Source of the DNA: JAKJBL01 sp964461335
GTDB taxonomy: Bacteria > Bacillota > Clostridia > Christensenellales > CAG-138
Reading direction: 5' to 3'
Length of the DNA stretch: 6,351 nucleotides
NCBI GenBank assembly: GCA_964461335.1
Contig: CAYWTY010000077.1
Coordinates: forward strand, 1 to 6,351
In this document: piece by piece, positions 1 to 5,676 of the stretch
Layout of the letters: each line of letters begins with the position of its first letter
How positions within the stretch are numbered: position 1 is the first letter of the stretch
The notes under the pieces: model-generated
The model's database searches: none
What the model saw: only the letters and a program-made list of their open reading frames with translations
Told to the model about the DNA's origin: nothing
Program-made: the position numbers and the translations under genes

Positions 1-102
1 GCGTTATGCTTCTCTATTTTTCTCCCTTACCCCAATCTTTAGTGTAGAGCCGCTTTTTTATACCATTTTTAAAACTATCTCTATTCTTTACATGCATAAT
101 GG

Positions 103-132
103 TTGATGTGTTCCCGAAAAATCGTATATACT
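103..132 (+). promoter_or_regulatory. Probable sigma-A-type promoter for the P1 peptidase gene
   Basis: TTGATG at 103-108 (4 of 6 matches to TTGACA) lies 18 bp before TATACT at 127-132 (5 of 6 matches to TATAAT); TATATA at 125-130 gives an alternative 16-bp spacer. Transcription would begin near 139-140, leaving a leader of about 100 nt. A second -10-like TATACT at 196-201 has no good -35 box. The promoter is inferred from sequence match alone. Confidence 0.45.
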
Positions 133-183
133 TTAGGAGACGCTAAAACACAAAGCGTAAGCTGTGCTGCTTTTTAAGGGTGC

Positions 184-198
184 ATATTAGCTTAATAT
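184..198. repeat. Short AT-rich inverted repeat in the peptidase leader
   Basis: ATATTA (184-189) and TAATAT (193-198) are perfect 6-bp inverted arms around the 3-nt centre GCT. It lies 44 bp before the start codon and overlaps a -10-like TATACT (196-201). It could be a small operator or a weak RNA hairpin, but AT-rich palindromes of this size also arise by chance. Confidence 0.25.
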
Positions 199-241
199 AC
201 TTTGCTAAAGAGTCATGTAACCACGATAGGGGGGAGTATTT

Positions 242-1171
242 ATGCAACGCGGCTTAACAAGCCTTGACCCAATACGAGTCGGGCACTGGTCAAATGAAGA
301 GGCAAGAACGGGCTGTACCGTAATTATATGCCCCGGAGCTGTGGCAGGTGTGGATGTGCGGGGTGCAGCGCCTGGTACCCGTGAAACTGACCTTCTAAGA
401 GGTTATAATCTGGTTGAGTGCGTGCATGCAATTATGCTATCCGGAGGAAGCGCATATGGGCTTGATGCAGCATCAGGCGCAATGCAATACTTAGAAGAGC
501 GCGGAATAGGCCTTGATGTAGGTGTTGGCGTTGTGCCGATTGTGCCAGCTGCAGTGCTCTTTGATTTGGGGGTTGGCAATGCTGATATACGCCCAGGCAG
601 AGCACAAGGGTATGCTGCCTGCAAAGCAGCTTCAGCTAATGCACAGCTTAGGGGGAGAATAGGGGCAGGTACCGGCGCAACAATAGGGAAGGCTTTTGGT
701 ATGCAGCATGCAGTGTACGGAGGGTTGGGCTCAAGCTATGTTGAGCTGCCATATGGCGTGTGCTTGGCGGCACTTGCTGTTGTTAATGCATTTGGCGATG
801 TTTACGAACACAGTACAGGCAGATTATTAGCGGGCGCTCAAACTGATGGAATGTTTACGCCATGTATTGAGAGACTCTCGGAGCTTTCGCCTATGTCTGG
901 GTTTACAAACACTACACTCGGGATTATTGCAACAAATGCTATTCTAACGCGTGAACAGGCGAATAAGCTTGCATCCCAAGCGCACAACGGGTTTGCACTT
1001 TCAATAAGACCTGTTCATACTTGTATGGATGGAGACACTATATTTTCGCTTTCAACTTCAAGGGTTAAAGTGAATTCGCTGTTTCCGTTATATGCAGCTG
1101 CCGCAGAAGTAATGGCTCTTGCAGTAGAAGATGCTGCGCGCGCTGCTAAAGAAGCGCCTGAAACGGATTGA
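242..1171 (+). CDS. P1 family (S58, DmpA/NylC-like) self-processing aminopeptidase/amidohydrolase
   Basis: This 309-residue protein belongs to the DmpA / BapA / NylC family (peptidase S58), Ntn-type hydrolases made as one chain that cuts itself into alpha and beta subunits. Family members remove N-terminal amino acids or hydrolyse amides and amide oligomers; the substrate here cannot be told. Visible motifs are IRVGHW near the N-terminus, LSGGSAYGLDAASG (66-79), GAGTGATIGK (141-150), VNAFGDV (181-187), the self-cleavage site N223/T224 in TNTTLGIIATNA, and DGDT (263-266). Matching these to NylC gives K150, N182, T224, D263 and D265 as the likely active-site set, so the enzyme looks intact. Cleavage would leave a 223-residue alpha and an 86-residue beta chain. 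No signal peptide or membrane segment is seen, so it is probably cytoplasmic. The start at 242 is supported by GGGGGGAG (229-236), 5 nt upstream. It appears to be transcribed alone, because the next gene has its own promoter. Confidence 0.93.
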   Translation: MQRGLTSLDPIRVGHWSNEEARTGCTVIICPGAVAGVDVRGAAPGTRETDLLRGYNLVECVHAIMLSGGSAYGLDAASGAMQYLEERGIGLDVGVGVVPIVPAAVLFDLGVGNADIRPGRAQGYAACKAASANAQLRGRIGAGTGATIGKAFGMQHAVYGGLGSSYVELPYGVCLAALAVVNAFGDVYEHSTGRLLAGAQTDGMFTPCIERLSELSPMSGFTNTTLGIIATNAILTREQANKLASQAHNGFALSIRPVHTCMDGDTIFSLSTSRVKVNSLFPLYAAAAEVMALAVEDAARAAKEAPETD

Positions 1172-1197
1172 CAAATTTGCTTACATGAAGCTACAAT
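1168..1197 (+). promoter_or_regulatory. Near-consensus promoter for acpS and the cyclo-ligase
   Basis: A perfect TTGACA at 1168-1173 is followed after 18 bp by TACAAT at 1192-1197 (5 of 6 matches to TATAAT). The -35 box overlaps the TGA stop of the peptidase gene (1169-1171). Transcription would begin near 1204, giving a leader of about 22 nt that holds only the ribosome binding site GGAGGG (1215-1220), 5 nt before the acpS ATG. This suggests the pair is expressed independently of the peptidase gene. Confidence 0.65.
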
Positions 1198-1225
1198 ACA
1201 CTGTAACCAAAAGTGGAGGGTTTGC

Positions 1226-1594
1226 ATGGTTGTAGGTACAGGAATTGATGTAATAGAAGTCGAAAGAATTCGGCGTGCTGCTTTGCAGAAGGCATTTCTC
1301 GAACGTGTTTTTACTGAAAACGAATTAGCATACTATGAACAGCGCAACCTGGATGCTCAAACCTTGGCTGGTATATTTGCTGCAAAAGAAGCTACTGCCA
1401 AGGCATTAGCTGCCGGGTTTAACGGCATTAGCTGGCGTGATATAGAGATTCTGCATACTGAAACAGGCCAACCTTATGCTGCGCTTTGGAATGCAGCAAA
1501 AGAAAGAATGCTAAAGATGGGTGGCAGCACCATTCACCTGAGCATCTCGCATATAAAAACGCTTGCAATAGCCCAAGCAATTCTTGTGGAATGA
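1226..1594 (+). CDS. acpS: Holo-[acyl-carrier-protein] synthase
   Basis: AcpS transfers the 4'-phosphopantetheine arm of coenzyme A to the conserved serine of apo acyl carrier protein, activating it for fatty acid synthesis in the cytoplasm. The 122-residue length is usual for the single-domain, trimeric AcpS class. Family motifs are complete: GIDVIEVERI at 6-15 with the Mg-binding D8, then FAAKEATAKAL at 51-61 with the second metal ligand E55, GISWRDIEI at 67-75, and the C-terminal SISH (106-109). The start at 1226 follows GGAGGG by 5 nt and puts the GID motif at the usual distance from the N-terminus. The stop lies 3 nt before the next ATG, so the two genes are almost certainly one transcript and probably translationally coupled. 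Nothing is truncated or odd. Confidence 0.96.
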   Translation: MVVGTGIDVIEVERIRRAALQKAFLERVFTENELAYYEQRNLDAQTLAGIFAAKEATAKALAAGFNGISWRDIEILHTETGQPYAALWNAAKERMLKMGGSTIHLSISHIKTLAIAQAILVE

Positions 1595-1597
1595 GTT

Positions 1598-2182
1598 ATG
1601 ACGATAATAAGTGATATACGCATACAGAAGGCAGAACTTCGAAAGCATATGCAAAATGGGCTTCGCGCATTGGATAGCGGCCAAGTGAAAATTAGGTCAA
1701 ACTTAGCATGCCAAAAAGTGCTTGAGCATCCGGCATACAGTAGTGCAAAGTTAATATTTTGCTATTTTGCAATGGCGCATGAGGCTGACCCTGAAGCGTT
1801 TATAAACAACGCGATTGCTGATGGCAAAAGGGTTGCTTTCCCCTATATTAAAGGAAAATCAGATATGATTGCGCTCGAACCCATTGATAAAGATGCATGG
1901 GAAACAGGCGTACTTGGTTTGCGAATGCCAAGCCCTGCACGCTCAAAAGTAATAGCTCCTGATGAGTTTGATTTAGTGCTTGTACCAGGGTTGGCGTTTG
2001 ATGCAAACGGCGGCAGGCTTGGAAGAGGTGCAGGCTACTACGACAGGTATCTTAAAAAAACCAACGCATTGCGTATGGGTTTTTGTTTATCATTTCAGGT
2101 TGTTTCACAAGTTCCACTTGAAGCGCATGATACCCTAATGCAGTCGCTAGTAACAGACACAATCTCTATAAACCGCATATAG
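1598..2182 (+). CDS. 5-formyltetrahydrofolate cyclo-ligase (MTHFS)
   Basis: This enzyme (YgfA/YqgN family) uses ATP to convert 5-formyltetrahydrofolate to 5,10-methenyltetrahydrofolate, returning a dead-end folate to the one-carbon pool in the cytoplasm. The 194-residue length is normal. Family marks are the N-terminal KAELRKHM (11-18), HEADPE (61-66) with the substrate-side Glu, FPYI (81-84), and the C-terminal signature at 125-152 with the glycine-rich ATP loop GGRLGRGAGYYDR (138-150). The closing VPLEAHD (172-178) also fits the family. It starts 3 nt after the acpS stop and has only a weak ribosome binding site, which suggests coupling to acpS translation. The start is the first ATG, and the KAELRK helix follows at the usual position. 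No damage is seen. Confidence 0.95.
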   Translation: MTIISDIRIQKAELRKHMQNGLRALDSGQVKIRSNLACQKVLEHPAYSSAKLIFCYFAMAHEADPEAFINNAIADGKRVAFPYIKGKSDMIALEPIDKDAWETGVLGLRMPSPARSKVIAPDEFDLVLVPGLAFDANGGRLGRGAGYYDRYLKKTNALRMGFCLSFQVVSQVPLEAHDTLMQSLVTDTISINRI

Positions 2183-2342
2183 AAACAGCATGTAAAACAA
2201 ATAAATATATAGTTTATAAAATAGCAGATAGCCTTTTATTCGATTGCAGCTTATGCTACAATTGCTATGGCATGATAAATATGTGTCAATCTTGCCTGCC
2301 ATCGGCTTGATTTAGGTCGATTGAAAATGGAGGTAGATGTTT
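2183..2342. other. Intergenic region before the Hyd/Hnd-type operon
   Basis: This 160-bp AT-rich spacer separates the cyclo-ligase gene from the redox operon. I see no convincing terminator after the cyclo-ligase gene, so some read-through is possible. It contains the extended -10 promoter (2234-2262), a possible long-loop hairpin in the leader (ATGGCA 2267-2272 pairing with TGCCAT 2297-2302) and the ribosome binding site of the NuoE-like gene. No Rex-type TTGTTAA...TTAACAA operator is visible. Confidence 0.6.
2234..2262 (+). promoter_or_regulatory. Probable extended -10 promoter of the NuoE-ATPase-HndB-NuoF operon
   Basis: TGCTACAAT at 2254-2262 is an extended -10 element (TGn followed by TACAAT, 5 of 6 matches). 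The best -35 candidate at a 17-bp spacing is only TTTTAT (2234-2239), a weak box that the extended -10 may compensate for. Transcription would begin near 2269, giving a leader of about 75 nt. It is the only good promoter candidate seen before the operon. Confidence 0.45.
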
Positions 2343-2345
2343 ATG
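2328..2345 (+). promoter_or_regulatory. Ribosome binding site that decides the NuoE-like start
   Basis: TGGAGGT (2328-2334) precedes two in-frame ATG codons, at 2337 and 2343. The first lies only 3 nt after GGAGG, too close for good initiation; the second lies 9 nt after it, within the normal range. The start at 2343 is therefore preferred, giving a protein beginning MSTECG. Confidence 0.6.
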
Positions 2346-2831
2346 TCCACAGAATGCGGAACCCATCAGTGCCAGCTCAATCAGCTTGACCCGGTTATCG
2401 AACAATGGAAGGGTGAGCAGGGGGGGCTGTTGCCCATTATGCAGCATGCGCAGGAAATCTGCGGTTGTATAGATGAAAGCGTGCAGCAGTATATTTCCCA
2501 AAAAACCGGCCAACCTGTTTCGAAAATCTACGGCATAGCCACGTTCTATTCGCAGTTTACCCTTAGCCCGAAAGGGCGGCATACCATAAGCATGTGCATG
2601 GGTACTGCCTGTTATGTGCGTGGAGGAGCAATAATCTTCGAAGAACTACAAAAAGAGCTTAAGGTTGAGCCGGGCTGTACCACACCTGACAGGCTGTTCA
2701 CACTTGAAGCAACGCGTTGCATTGGCTGCTGCGGCCTTGCGCCTGCAATGATGATTGACGGCGAGGTCTATGGCAGGCTTACGACTGATTTAATACATGG
2801 TATAGTTGAAAAATATCGCCAGAAAGGCTGA
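2343..2831 (+). CDS. nuoE: NuoE/HndA/HydC-like [2Fe-2S] subunit (24 kDa-type)
   Basis: This 162-residue protein is the small thioredoxin-fold [2Fe-2S] subunit that pairs with NuoF-type flavoproteins in complex I, NAD-linked formate dehydrogenases and bifurcating hydrogenases (HndA, HydC). An N-terminal helical part, with GLLPIMQHAQEICG (28-41) and KIYGIATFYSQF (61-72), leads into the cluster domain. The four expected ligands are C85 and C90 (CMGTAC) and C126 and C130 (CIGCC); C129 is an extra cysteine inside the second pair. YVRGG (91-95) and GLAPAMMIDG (131-140) are also typical. It is soluble and cytoplasmic, without signal or membrane segment. It is the first gene of the four-gene operon, and the next gene begins within about 10-16 nt. 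The start at 2343 is preferred over 2337 because of ribosome binding site spacing. The choice among NuoE, HndA and HydC rests on the context; the HndB-like neighbour favours the Hnd/Hyd type. Confidence 0.93.
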   Translation: MSTECGTHQCQLNQLDPVIEQWKGEQGGLLPIMQHAQEICGCIDESVQQYISQKTGQPVSKIYGIATFYSQFTLSPKGRHTISMCMGTACYVRGGAIIFEELQKELKVEPGCTTPDRLFTLEATRCIGCCGLAPAMMIDGEVYGRLTTDLIHGIVEKYRQKG

Positions 2832-2840
2832 AGTATTCCC

Positions 2841-3398
2841 ATGATGATGAAGGAGATTTCCCTTCATGTATTGGACATAATTCAGAACTCTCTTACTGCG
2901 CAGGCCTCGCTCATTGAGATTAGTATCGAAGTTTCCCATGAAAGCGACAAGTTGCGAGTTTCGGTTTTTGACAATGGCTGCGGGATGGACGAGGAACTGC
3001 TAAAGAGGGTTGAAAACCCGTATGCAACAAGCCGCACTACCAGAAAGGTAGGTTTGGGCATTCCCATGTTTAAGGCAGGTGCAGAGGCAGCAGGAGGCTG
3101 TTTTAGCCTAAGCTCCAAGCTCGGCGAGGGGACTTGCATTAAAGCCGAATACAAGCTTTCGCATTGGGATTGTCCGCCGCTTGGTGATATGGCGCAAACG
3201 ATTTATACGAGCGTAATATGCAACGAAAATGTCAACTTTCTATATTTGCACAAGGTAGATGAGTGCGAGTTTAGATTTGATACAAGGGAAATCAGGAGGA
3301 CATTGGGTGAAGATGTCCCCTTTAATCTGCCGGAAGTAATGGCCTGGATAAGAGACTATCTTACTGAAGGCATTCACACATTATATGGAGGTGCTTAA
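2841..3398 (+). CDS. GHKL-type (HATPase_c) ATP-binding protein embedded in the redox operon
   Basis: This is a 185-residue protein with a histidine-kinase-like ATPase fold. The Bergerat motifs are present: N-box DIIQNS with N16, G1 box DNGCGMD (44-50) with D44, a G2-like VGLGIP (70-75), and GEGT (95-98). It has no phospho-accepting His domain, sensor or membrane segment, so it is not a complete two-component kinase; it looks more like the stand-alone SpoIIAB/RsbW type. Residues from about 110 to 185, including CPPLGDMAQT and FDTREIRRTLGEDVP, form a tail that I recognise from clostridial hydrogenase-operon ATPases but cannot assign to a function. Three consecutive ATG codons (2841, 2844, 2847) open the gene; MKEISLHVLDIIQNS from 2847 best fits family N-termini. 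The only nearby Shine-Dalgarno-like sequence, AAAGG (2823-2827), is poorly placed, so translation is probably coupled to the NuoE-like gene. The last codons contain the binding site of the next gene. A regulatory role in the complex is inference. Confidence 0.88.
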   Translation: MMMKEISLHVLDIIQNSLTAQASLIEISIEVSHESDKLRVSVFDNGCGMDEELLKRVENPYATSRTTRKVGLGIPMFKAGAEAAGGCFSLSSKLGEGTCIKAEYKLSHWDCPPLGDMAQTIYTSVICNENVNFLYLHKVDECEFRFDTREIRRTLGEDVPFNLPEVMAWIRDYLTEGIHTLYGGA

Positions 3399-3401
3399 AT
3401 A

Positions 3402-3779
3402 ATGAAAACTCTGCAGGAGCTTGAAGACATCCGCAAGAAGACTCTGGATGCAATTAACATGAGGAAAGACACCGAAGCAACCCGAGTTGTTGTTGGTATG
3501 GCAACTTGCGGTATAGCGGCAGGTGCGAGGCCTGTGTTAACTGCATTTATGGACGAAGTAGCAAAACGTAACCTCGCCAGTGTTGTAGTTGCGCAAACTG
3601 GCTGCATTGGTGTATGCCGGCTGGAGCCAATTGTAGAAATATATAAGCCGGGAGAAGAAAAGGTCACCTATGTAAAGGTAACACCCGATATGGTTGGAAA
3701 GATTGTTACAGAGCACATTGTTAACGGCAATGCAGTTCGCGACTATACAATCGGGTATTATGAAGCGCATAATAACTGA
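3402..3779 (+). CDS. hndB: HndB-like (2Fe-2S) ferredoxin-domain protein with three cysteines
   Basis: This 125-residue protein matches the HndB subunit of NADP-reducing/bifurcating hydrogenases: an N-terminal helical segment (about 1-27) followed by a thioredoxin-like ferredoxin domain with GMATCGIAAGARP (32-44) and QTGCIGVCRLEPIVEIY (65-81). Its only cysteines are C36, C68 and C72. The partner that would complete a C-x4-C pair with C36 is absent: position 31 is Val, and position 41 on the other side is Gly. I recall that the CGIAAGA form is normal for this family. It is therefore uncertain whether it binds a usual [2Fe-2S] cluster. Residues 65-114 resemble residues 45-91 of the NuoF-like protein encoded next. 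The start follows GGAGGTG (3387-3393) by 8 nt, a site lying in the last codons of the ATPase gene, 3 nt upstream. It is soluble and probably an accessory subunit of the complex. Confidence 0.9.
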   Translation: MKTLQELEDIRKKTLDAINMRKDTEATRVVVGMATCGIAAGARPVLTAFMDEVAKRNLASVVVAQTGCIGVCRLEPIVEIYKPGEEKVTYVKVTPDMVGKIVTEHIVNGNAVRDYTIGYYEAHNN

Positions 3780-3804
3780 TGCAGCTGAAGGGGGTTAGAG
3801 TATA

Positions 3805-5601
3805 ATGGGTTATTTCCGTTCACAGGTTTTGTGCTGCACAGGCACTGGTTGCACTTCTTCCGGAGCTCATAAAATAATTGATGCATTCGAAGAAGAAATA
3901 AAAAAGGCTGGTTTGGAAAACGAAATTAAGGTCGTACCAACAGGCTGTTTTGGTTTATGCGAAACAGGGCCTGTTGTAATTATTTACCCGGAAGGCGCGT
4001 TTTACAGCCATATAAAAGTTGAAGACATACCGCGAATTGTTTCGGAGCATCTTGTTAAAGGGCGCATTGTGCGTGACTTGCTCTATTCTGAGAGTATTGA
4101 TGAAAGCGAGAATATCCGCTCTCTTAATGAGGTTAGCTTCTACAAAAAGCAACACAGGGTAGCTCTTCGCAACTGTGGAGTTATTGACCCTGAGAATATT
4201 AACGAATACATTGCTTTTGATGGCTACAGGGCGCTTGCAAAATGCCTGTTGGAGCTTACGCCAGAGGAAGTTATTGATATTTTAAAGCGTTCAGGTCTTC
4301 GCGGCAGAGGCGGCGGCGGGTTCCCTGCAGGAATTAAATGGTCGCTTGCCCAGAAGCCTGTGAGTGACGTTAAATACGTTTGCTGCAATGCAGACGAGGG
4401 TGACCCCGGCGCCTTTATGGACCGTTCTGTGCTCGAAGGTGACCCTCACGCTGTACTTGAGGCAATGGCTATTGCAGGCTATGCAATAGGTGCGCAGCAG
4501 GGTTATATCTATGTGCGTGCAGAATACCCGATAGCTGTTAAAAGGCTGCGTATTGCAATAGACCAGGCGCGGAAGATGAGCCTTTTGGGCAAAGGTATCT
4601 TTGGGACGGATTTCAATTTTGATATCGATTTGCGTCTTGGATCCGGTGCGTTCGTATGCGGTGAAGAAACAGCTTTACTCGCTTCAATTGAAGGTGGAAG
4701 AGGCGAACCGAGACCACGCCCGCCGTTCCCTGCAGTTAAAGGCTTATTTGGGAAGCCGACATTGCTGAATAATGTCGAAACCTATGCCAATATATGCCAG
4801 ATAATTCTAAATGGCCCTGAATGGTTTGCACAAATGGGCACAGAAAAGAGCAAGGGTACTAAGGTATTTGCGCTTGGCGGGAAAATAACAAATACAGGCT
4901 TAGTTGAAATCCCAATGGGTACAACCCTGCGTGAAGTTATTTATGAAATCGGTGGTGGTATCCCGGGTGGAAAAGCGTTTAAAGCTGCACAGACAGGCGG
5001 CCCTTCAGGCGGCTGCATACCTGCAGAGCATTTAGACACGCCGATAGATTATGATAACCTTCTTTCCATAGGGTCAATGATGGGTTCCGGCGGGATGATA
5101 GTTCTTGACGAAGACAACTGCATGGTCGATATCGCAAAATTCTTCTTAGAGTTTACAGTCGATGAATCCTGTGGGAAATGCCCACCATGCCGCATAGGTA
5201 CACGCAGAATGTACGAAATGCTCACAAAAATTACTGAAGGCAAGGGCGAGCCAGAGGATATTGATAAACTCGAGCGCCTTGCTAAAAACATAAAAGCTGC
5301 TTCTTTATGCGGACTAGGGCAGACTGCGCCTAACCCTGTACTTTCAACTATTCGTTATTTCCGTGATGAGTATGAGGCGCATATTAACGAAAAACGCTGC
5401 CCGGCTGGGGTGTGCAAAGCACTGTTAAGCTACATTATTGACCCCGCAAAATGCACAGGCTGCAGTTTATGCGCAAGGGTTTGCCCGGTTAACGCAATTT
5501 CAGGCGAAATTAAAAAGACATATGTTATTGACCAAGAGAAGTGCATCAAATGCGGCGCATGCATGGAGAAGTGCCGTTTTGGAGCTATCGAGCATAAGTA
5601 A
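3805..5601 (+). CDS. nuoF: NuoF/HndC/HydB-like NADH-binding flavoprotein with extra ferredoxin domains
   Basis: This 598-residue protein is the NAD(H)- and FMN-binding subunit of HydABC/Hnd-type complexes. Residues 1-90 form a thioredoxin-like [2Fe-2S] domain (C11, C16, C48, C52). The 51-kDa core follows: FMN loop GLRGRGGGGFPAGIKW (164-179), CNADEGDPGAFMDR (194-207), nucleotide site GSGAFVCGEETALLASIEG (279-297), an SLBB-like part at about 365-440, and a [4Fe-4S] site with CGKCPPC (C456, C459, C462) and C502. CPAGVC (532-537) leads into two [4Fe-4S] ferredoxin motifs, C550/C553/C556/C560 and C580/C583/C586/C590. All ligands are present and the chain ends naturally. Plain complex I NuoF is much shorter (about 430-450 residues), so the added domains point to the bifurcating hydrogenase type. 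AAGGGGG (3788-3794) lies 10 nt before the start, and the gene begins 25 nt after hndB. Unusually, no hydrogenase gene follows; a terminator does. Confidence 0.95.
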   Translation: MGYFRSQVLCCTGTGCTSSGAHKIIDAFEEEIKKAGLENEIKVVPTGCFGLCETGPVVIIYPEGAFYSHIKVEDIPRIVSEHLVKGRIVRDLLYSESIDESENIRSLNEVSFYKKQHRVALRNCGVIDPENINEYIAFDGYRALAKCLLELTPEEVIDILKRSGLRGRGGGGFPAGIKWSLAQKPVSDVKYVCCNADEGDPGAFMDRSVLEGDPHAVLEAMAIAGYAIGAQQGYIYVRAEYPIAVKRLRIAIDQARKMSLLGKGIFGTDFNFDIDLRLGSGAFVCGEETALLASIEGGRGEPRPRPPFPAVKGLFGKPTLLNNVETYANICQIILNGPEWFAQMGTEKSKGTKVFALGGKITNTGLVEIPMGTTLREVIYEIGGGIPGGKAFKAAQTGGPSGGCIPAEHLDTPIDYDNLLSIGSMMGSGGMIVLDEDNCMVDIAKFFLEFTVDESCGKCPPCRIGTRRMYEMLTKITEGKGEPEDIDKLERLAKNIKAASLCGLGQTAPNPVLSTIRYFRDEYEAHINEKRCPAGVCKALLSYIIDPAKCTGCSLCARVCPVNAISGEIKKTYVIDQEKCIKCGACMEKCRFGAIEHK

Positions 5602-5629
5602 GCTAAACGAATATTCATGGTGTAAACAA

Positions 5630-5658
5630 AAAACAGGCGCGTGTATTGCGCCTGTTTT
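5630..5658. terminator. Strong bidirectional intrinsic terminator between convergent genes
   Basis: AAAACAGGCGC (5630-5640) and GCGCCTGTTTT (5648-5658) form a perfect 11-bp stem with a 7-nt loop. In the plus direction the T-run is the four T of the stem arm followed by GGTGTTTG. In the minus direction the stem ends in TTTTTT then GTTTA, a better U-tract, so it is strongest for the regulator gene. It lies 28 bp after the NuoF-like stop and 18 bp beyond the regulator stop, and it closes the redox operon. Confidence 0.88.
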
Positions 5659-5676
5659 GGTGTTTGCATTAGTCTT

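Larger units (their letters stand above)
1..241. other. Leader region upstream of the peptidase gene, no gene seen
   Basis: I see no supportable coding region, RNA gene or mobile element here. The first 80 bases are T-rich, and the possible minus-strand start at 64-66 runs into a stop after two codons. The rest holds a probable promoter (103-132), a weak hairpin (ACGCT at 140-144 with AGCGT at 154-158), an AT-rich inverted repeat (184-198) and the ribosome binding site of the peptidase gene. Whatever precedes the window cannot be judged. Confidence 0.6.

Noticed and set aside
107..121. TGTGTTCCCGAAAAA in the spacer of the peptidase promoter resembles one half of the regulator palindrome (TGTTTCCCGA on the minus strand).
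   Set aside because: One base is inserted relative to the half-site and there is no matching second arm, so it is too weak to call a second operator.
403..624. Minus-strand open frame of 73 codons within the peptidase gene, and similar antisense frames at 1015-1227, 2286-2582, 2882-3154, 3395-3667, 3537-3770, 3955-4155, 5049-5291 and 5430-5714.
   Set aside because: They lie opposite, or mostly opposite, well-recognised genes and show no family motifs; they are shadows of the real coding strand.
2167..2217. TATAAAC (2167-2173) and GTTTATA as distant inverted arms after the cyclo-ligase gene, considered as a terminator.
   Set aside because: The loop is over 35 nt, the arms are AT-only except one pair, and no T-run follows, so it is not a credible terminator.
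2281..2310. Nine-codon open frame (MCQSCLPSA) in the leader of the redox operon, a possible cysteine-rich leader peptide.
   Set aside because: No ribosome binding site precedes the ATG, and so short an open frame is expected by chance.
2850..2880. AAGGAGA followed after 9 nt by an out-of-frame ATG (2866) inside the ATPase gene, giving a tiny frame M-Y-W-T-stop.
   Set aside because: AAGGAG simply encodes the conserved Lys-Glu after the start Met. The four-codon frame is most likely chance.
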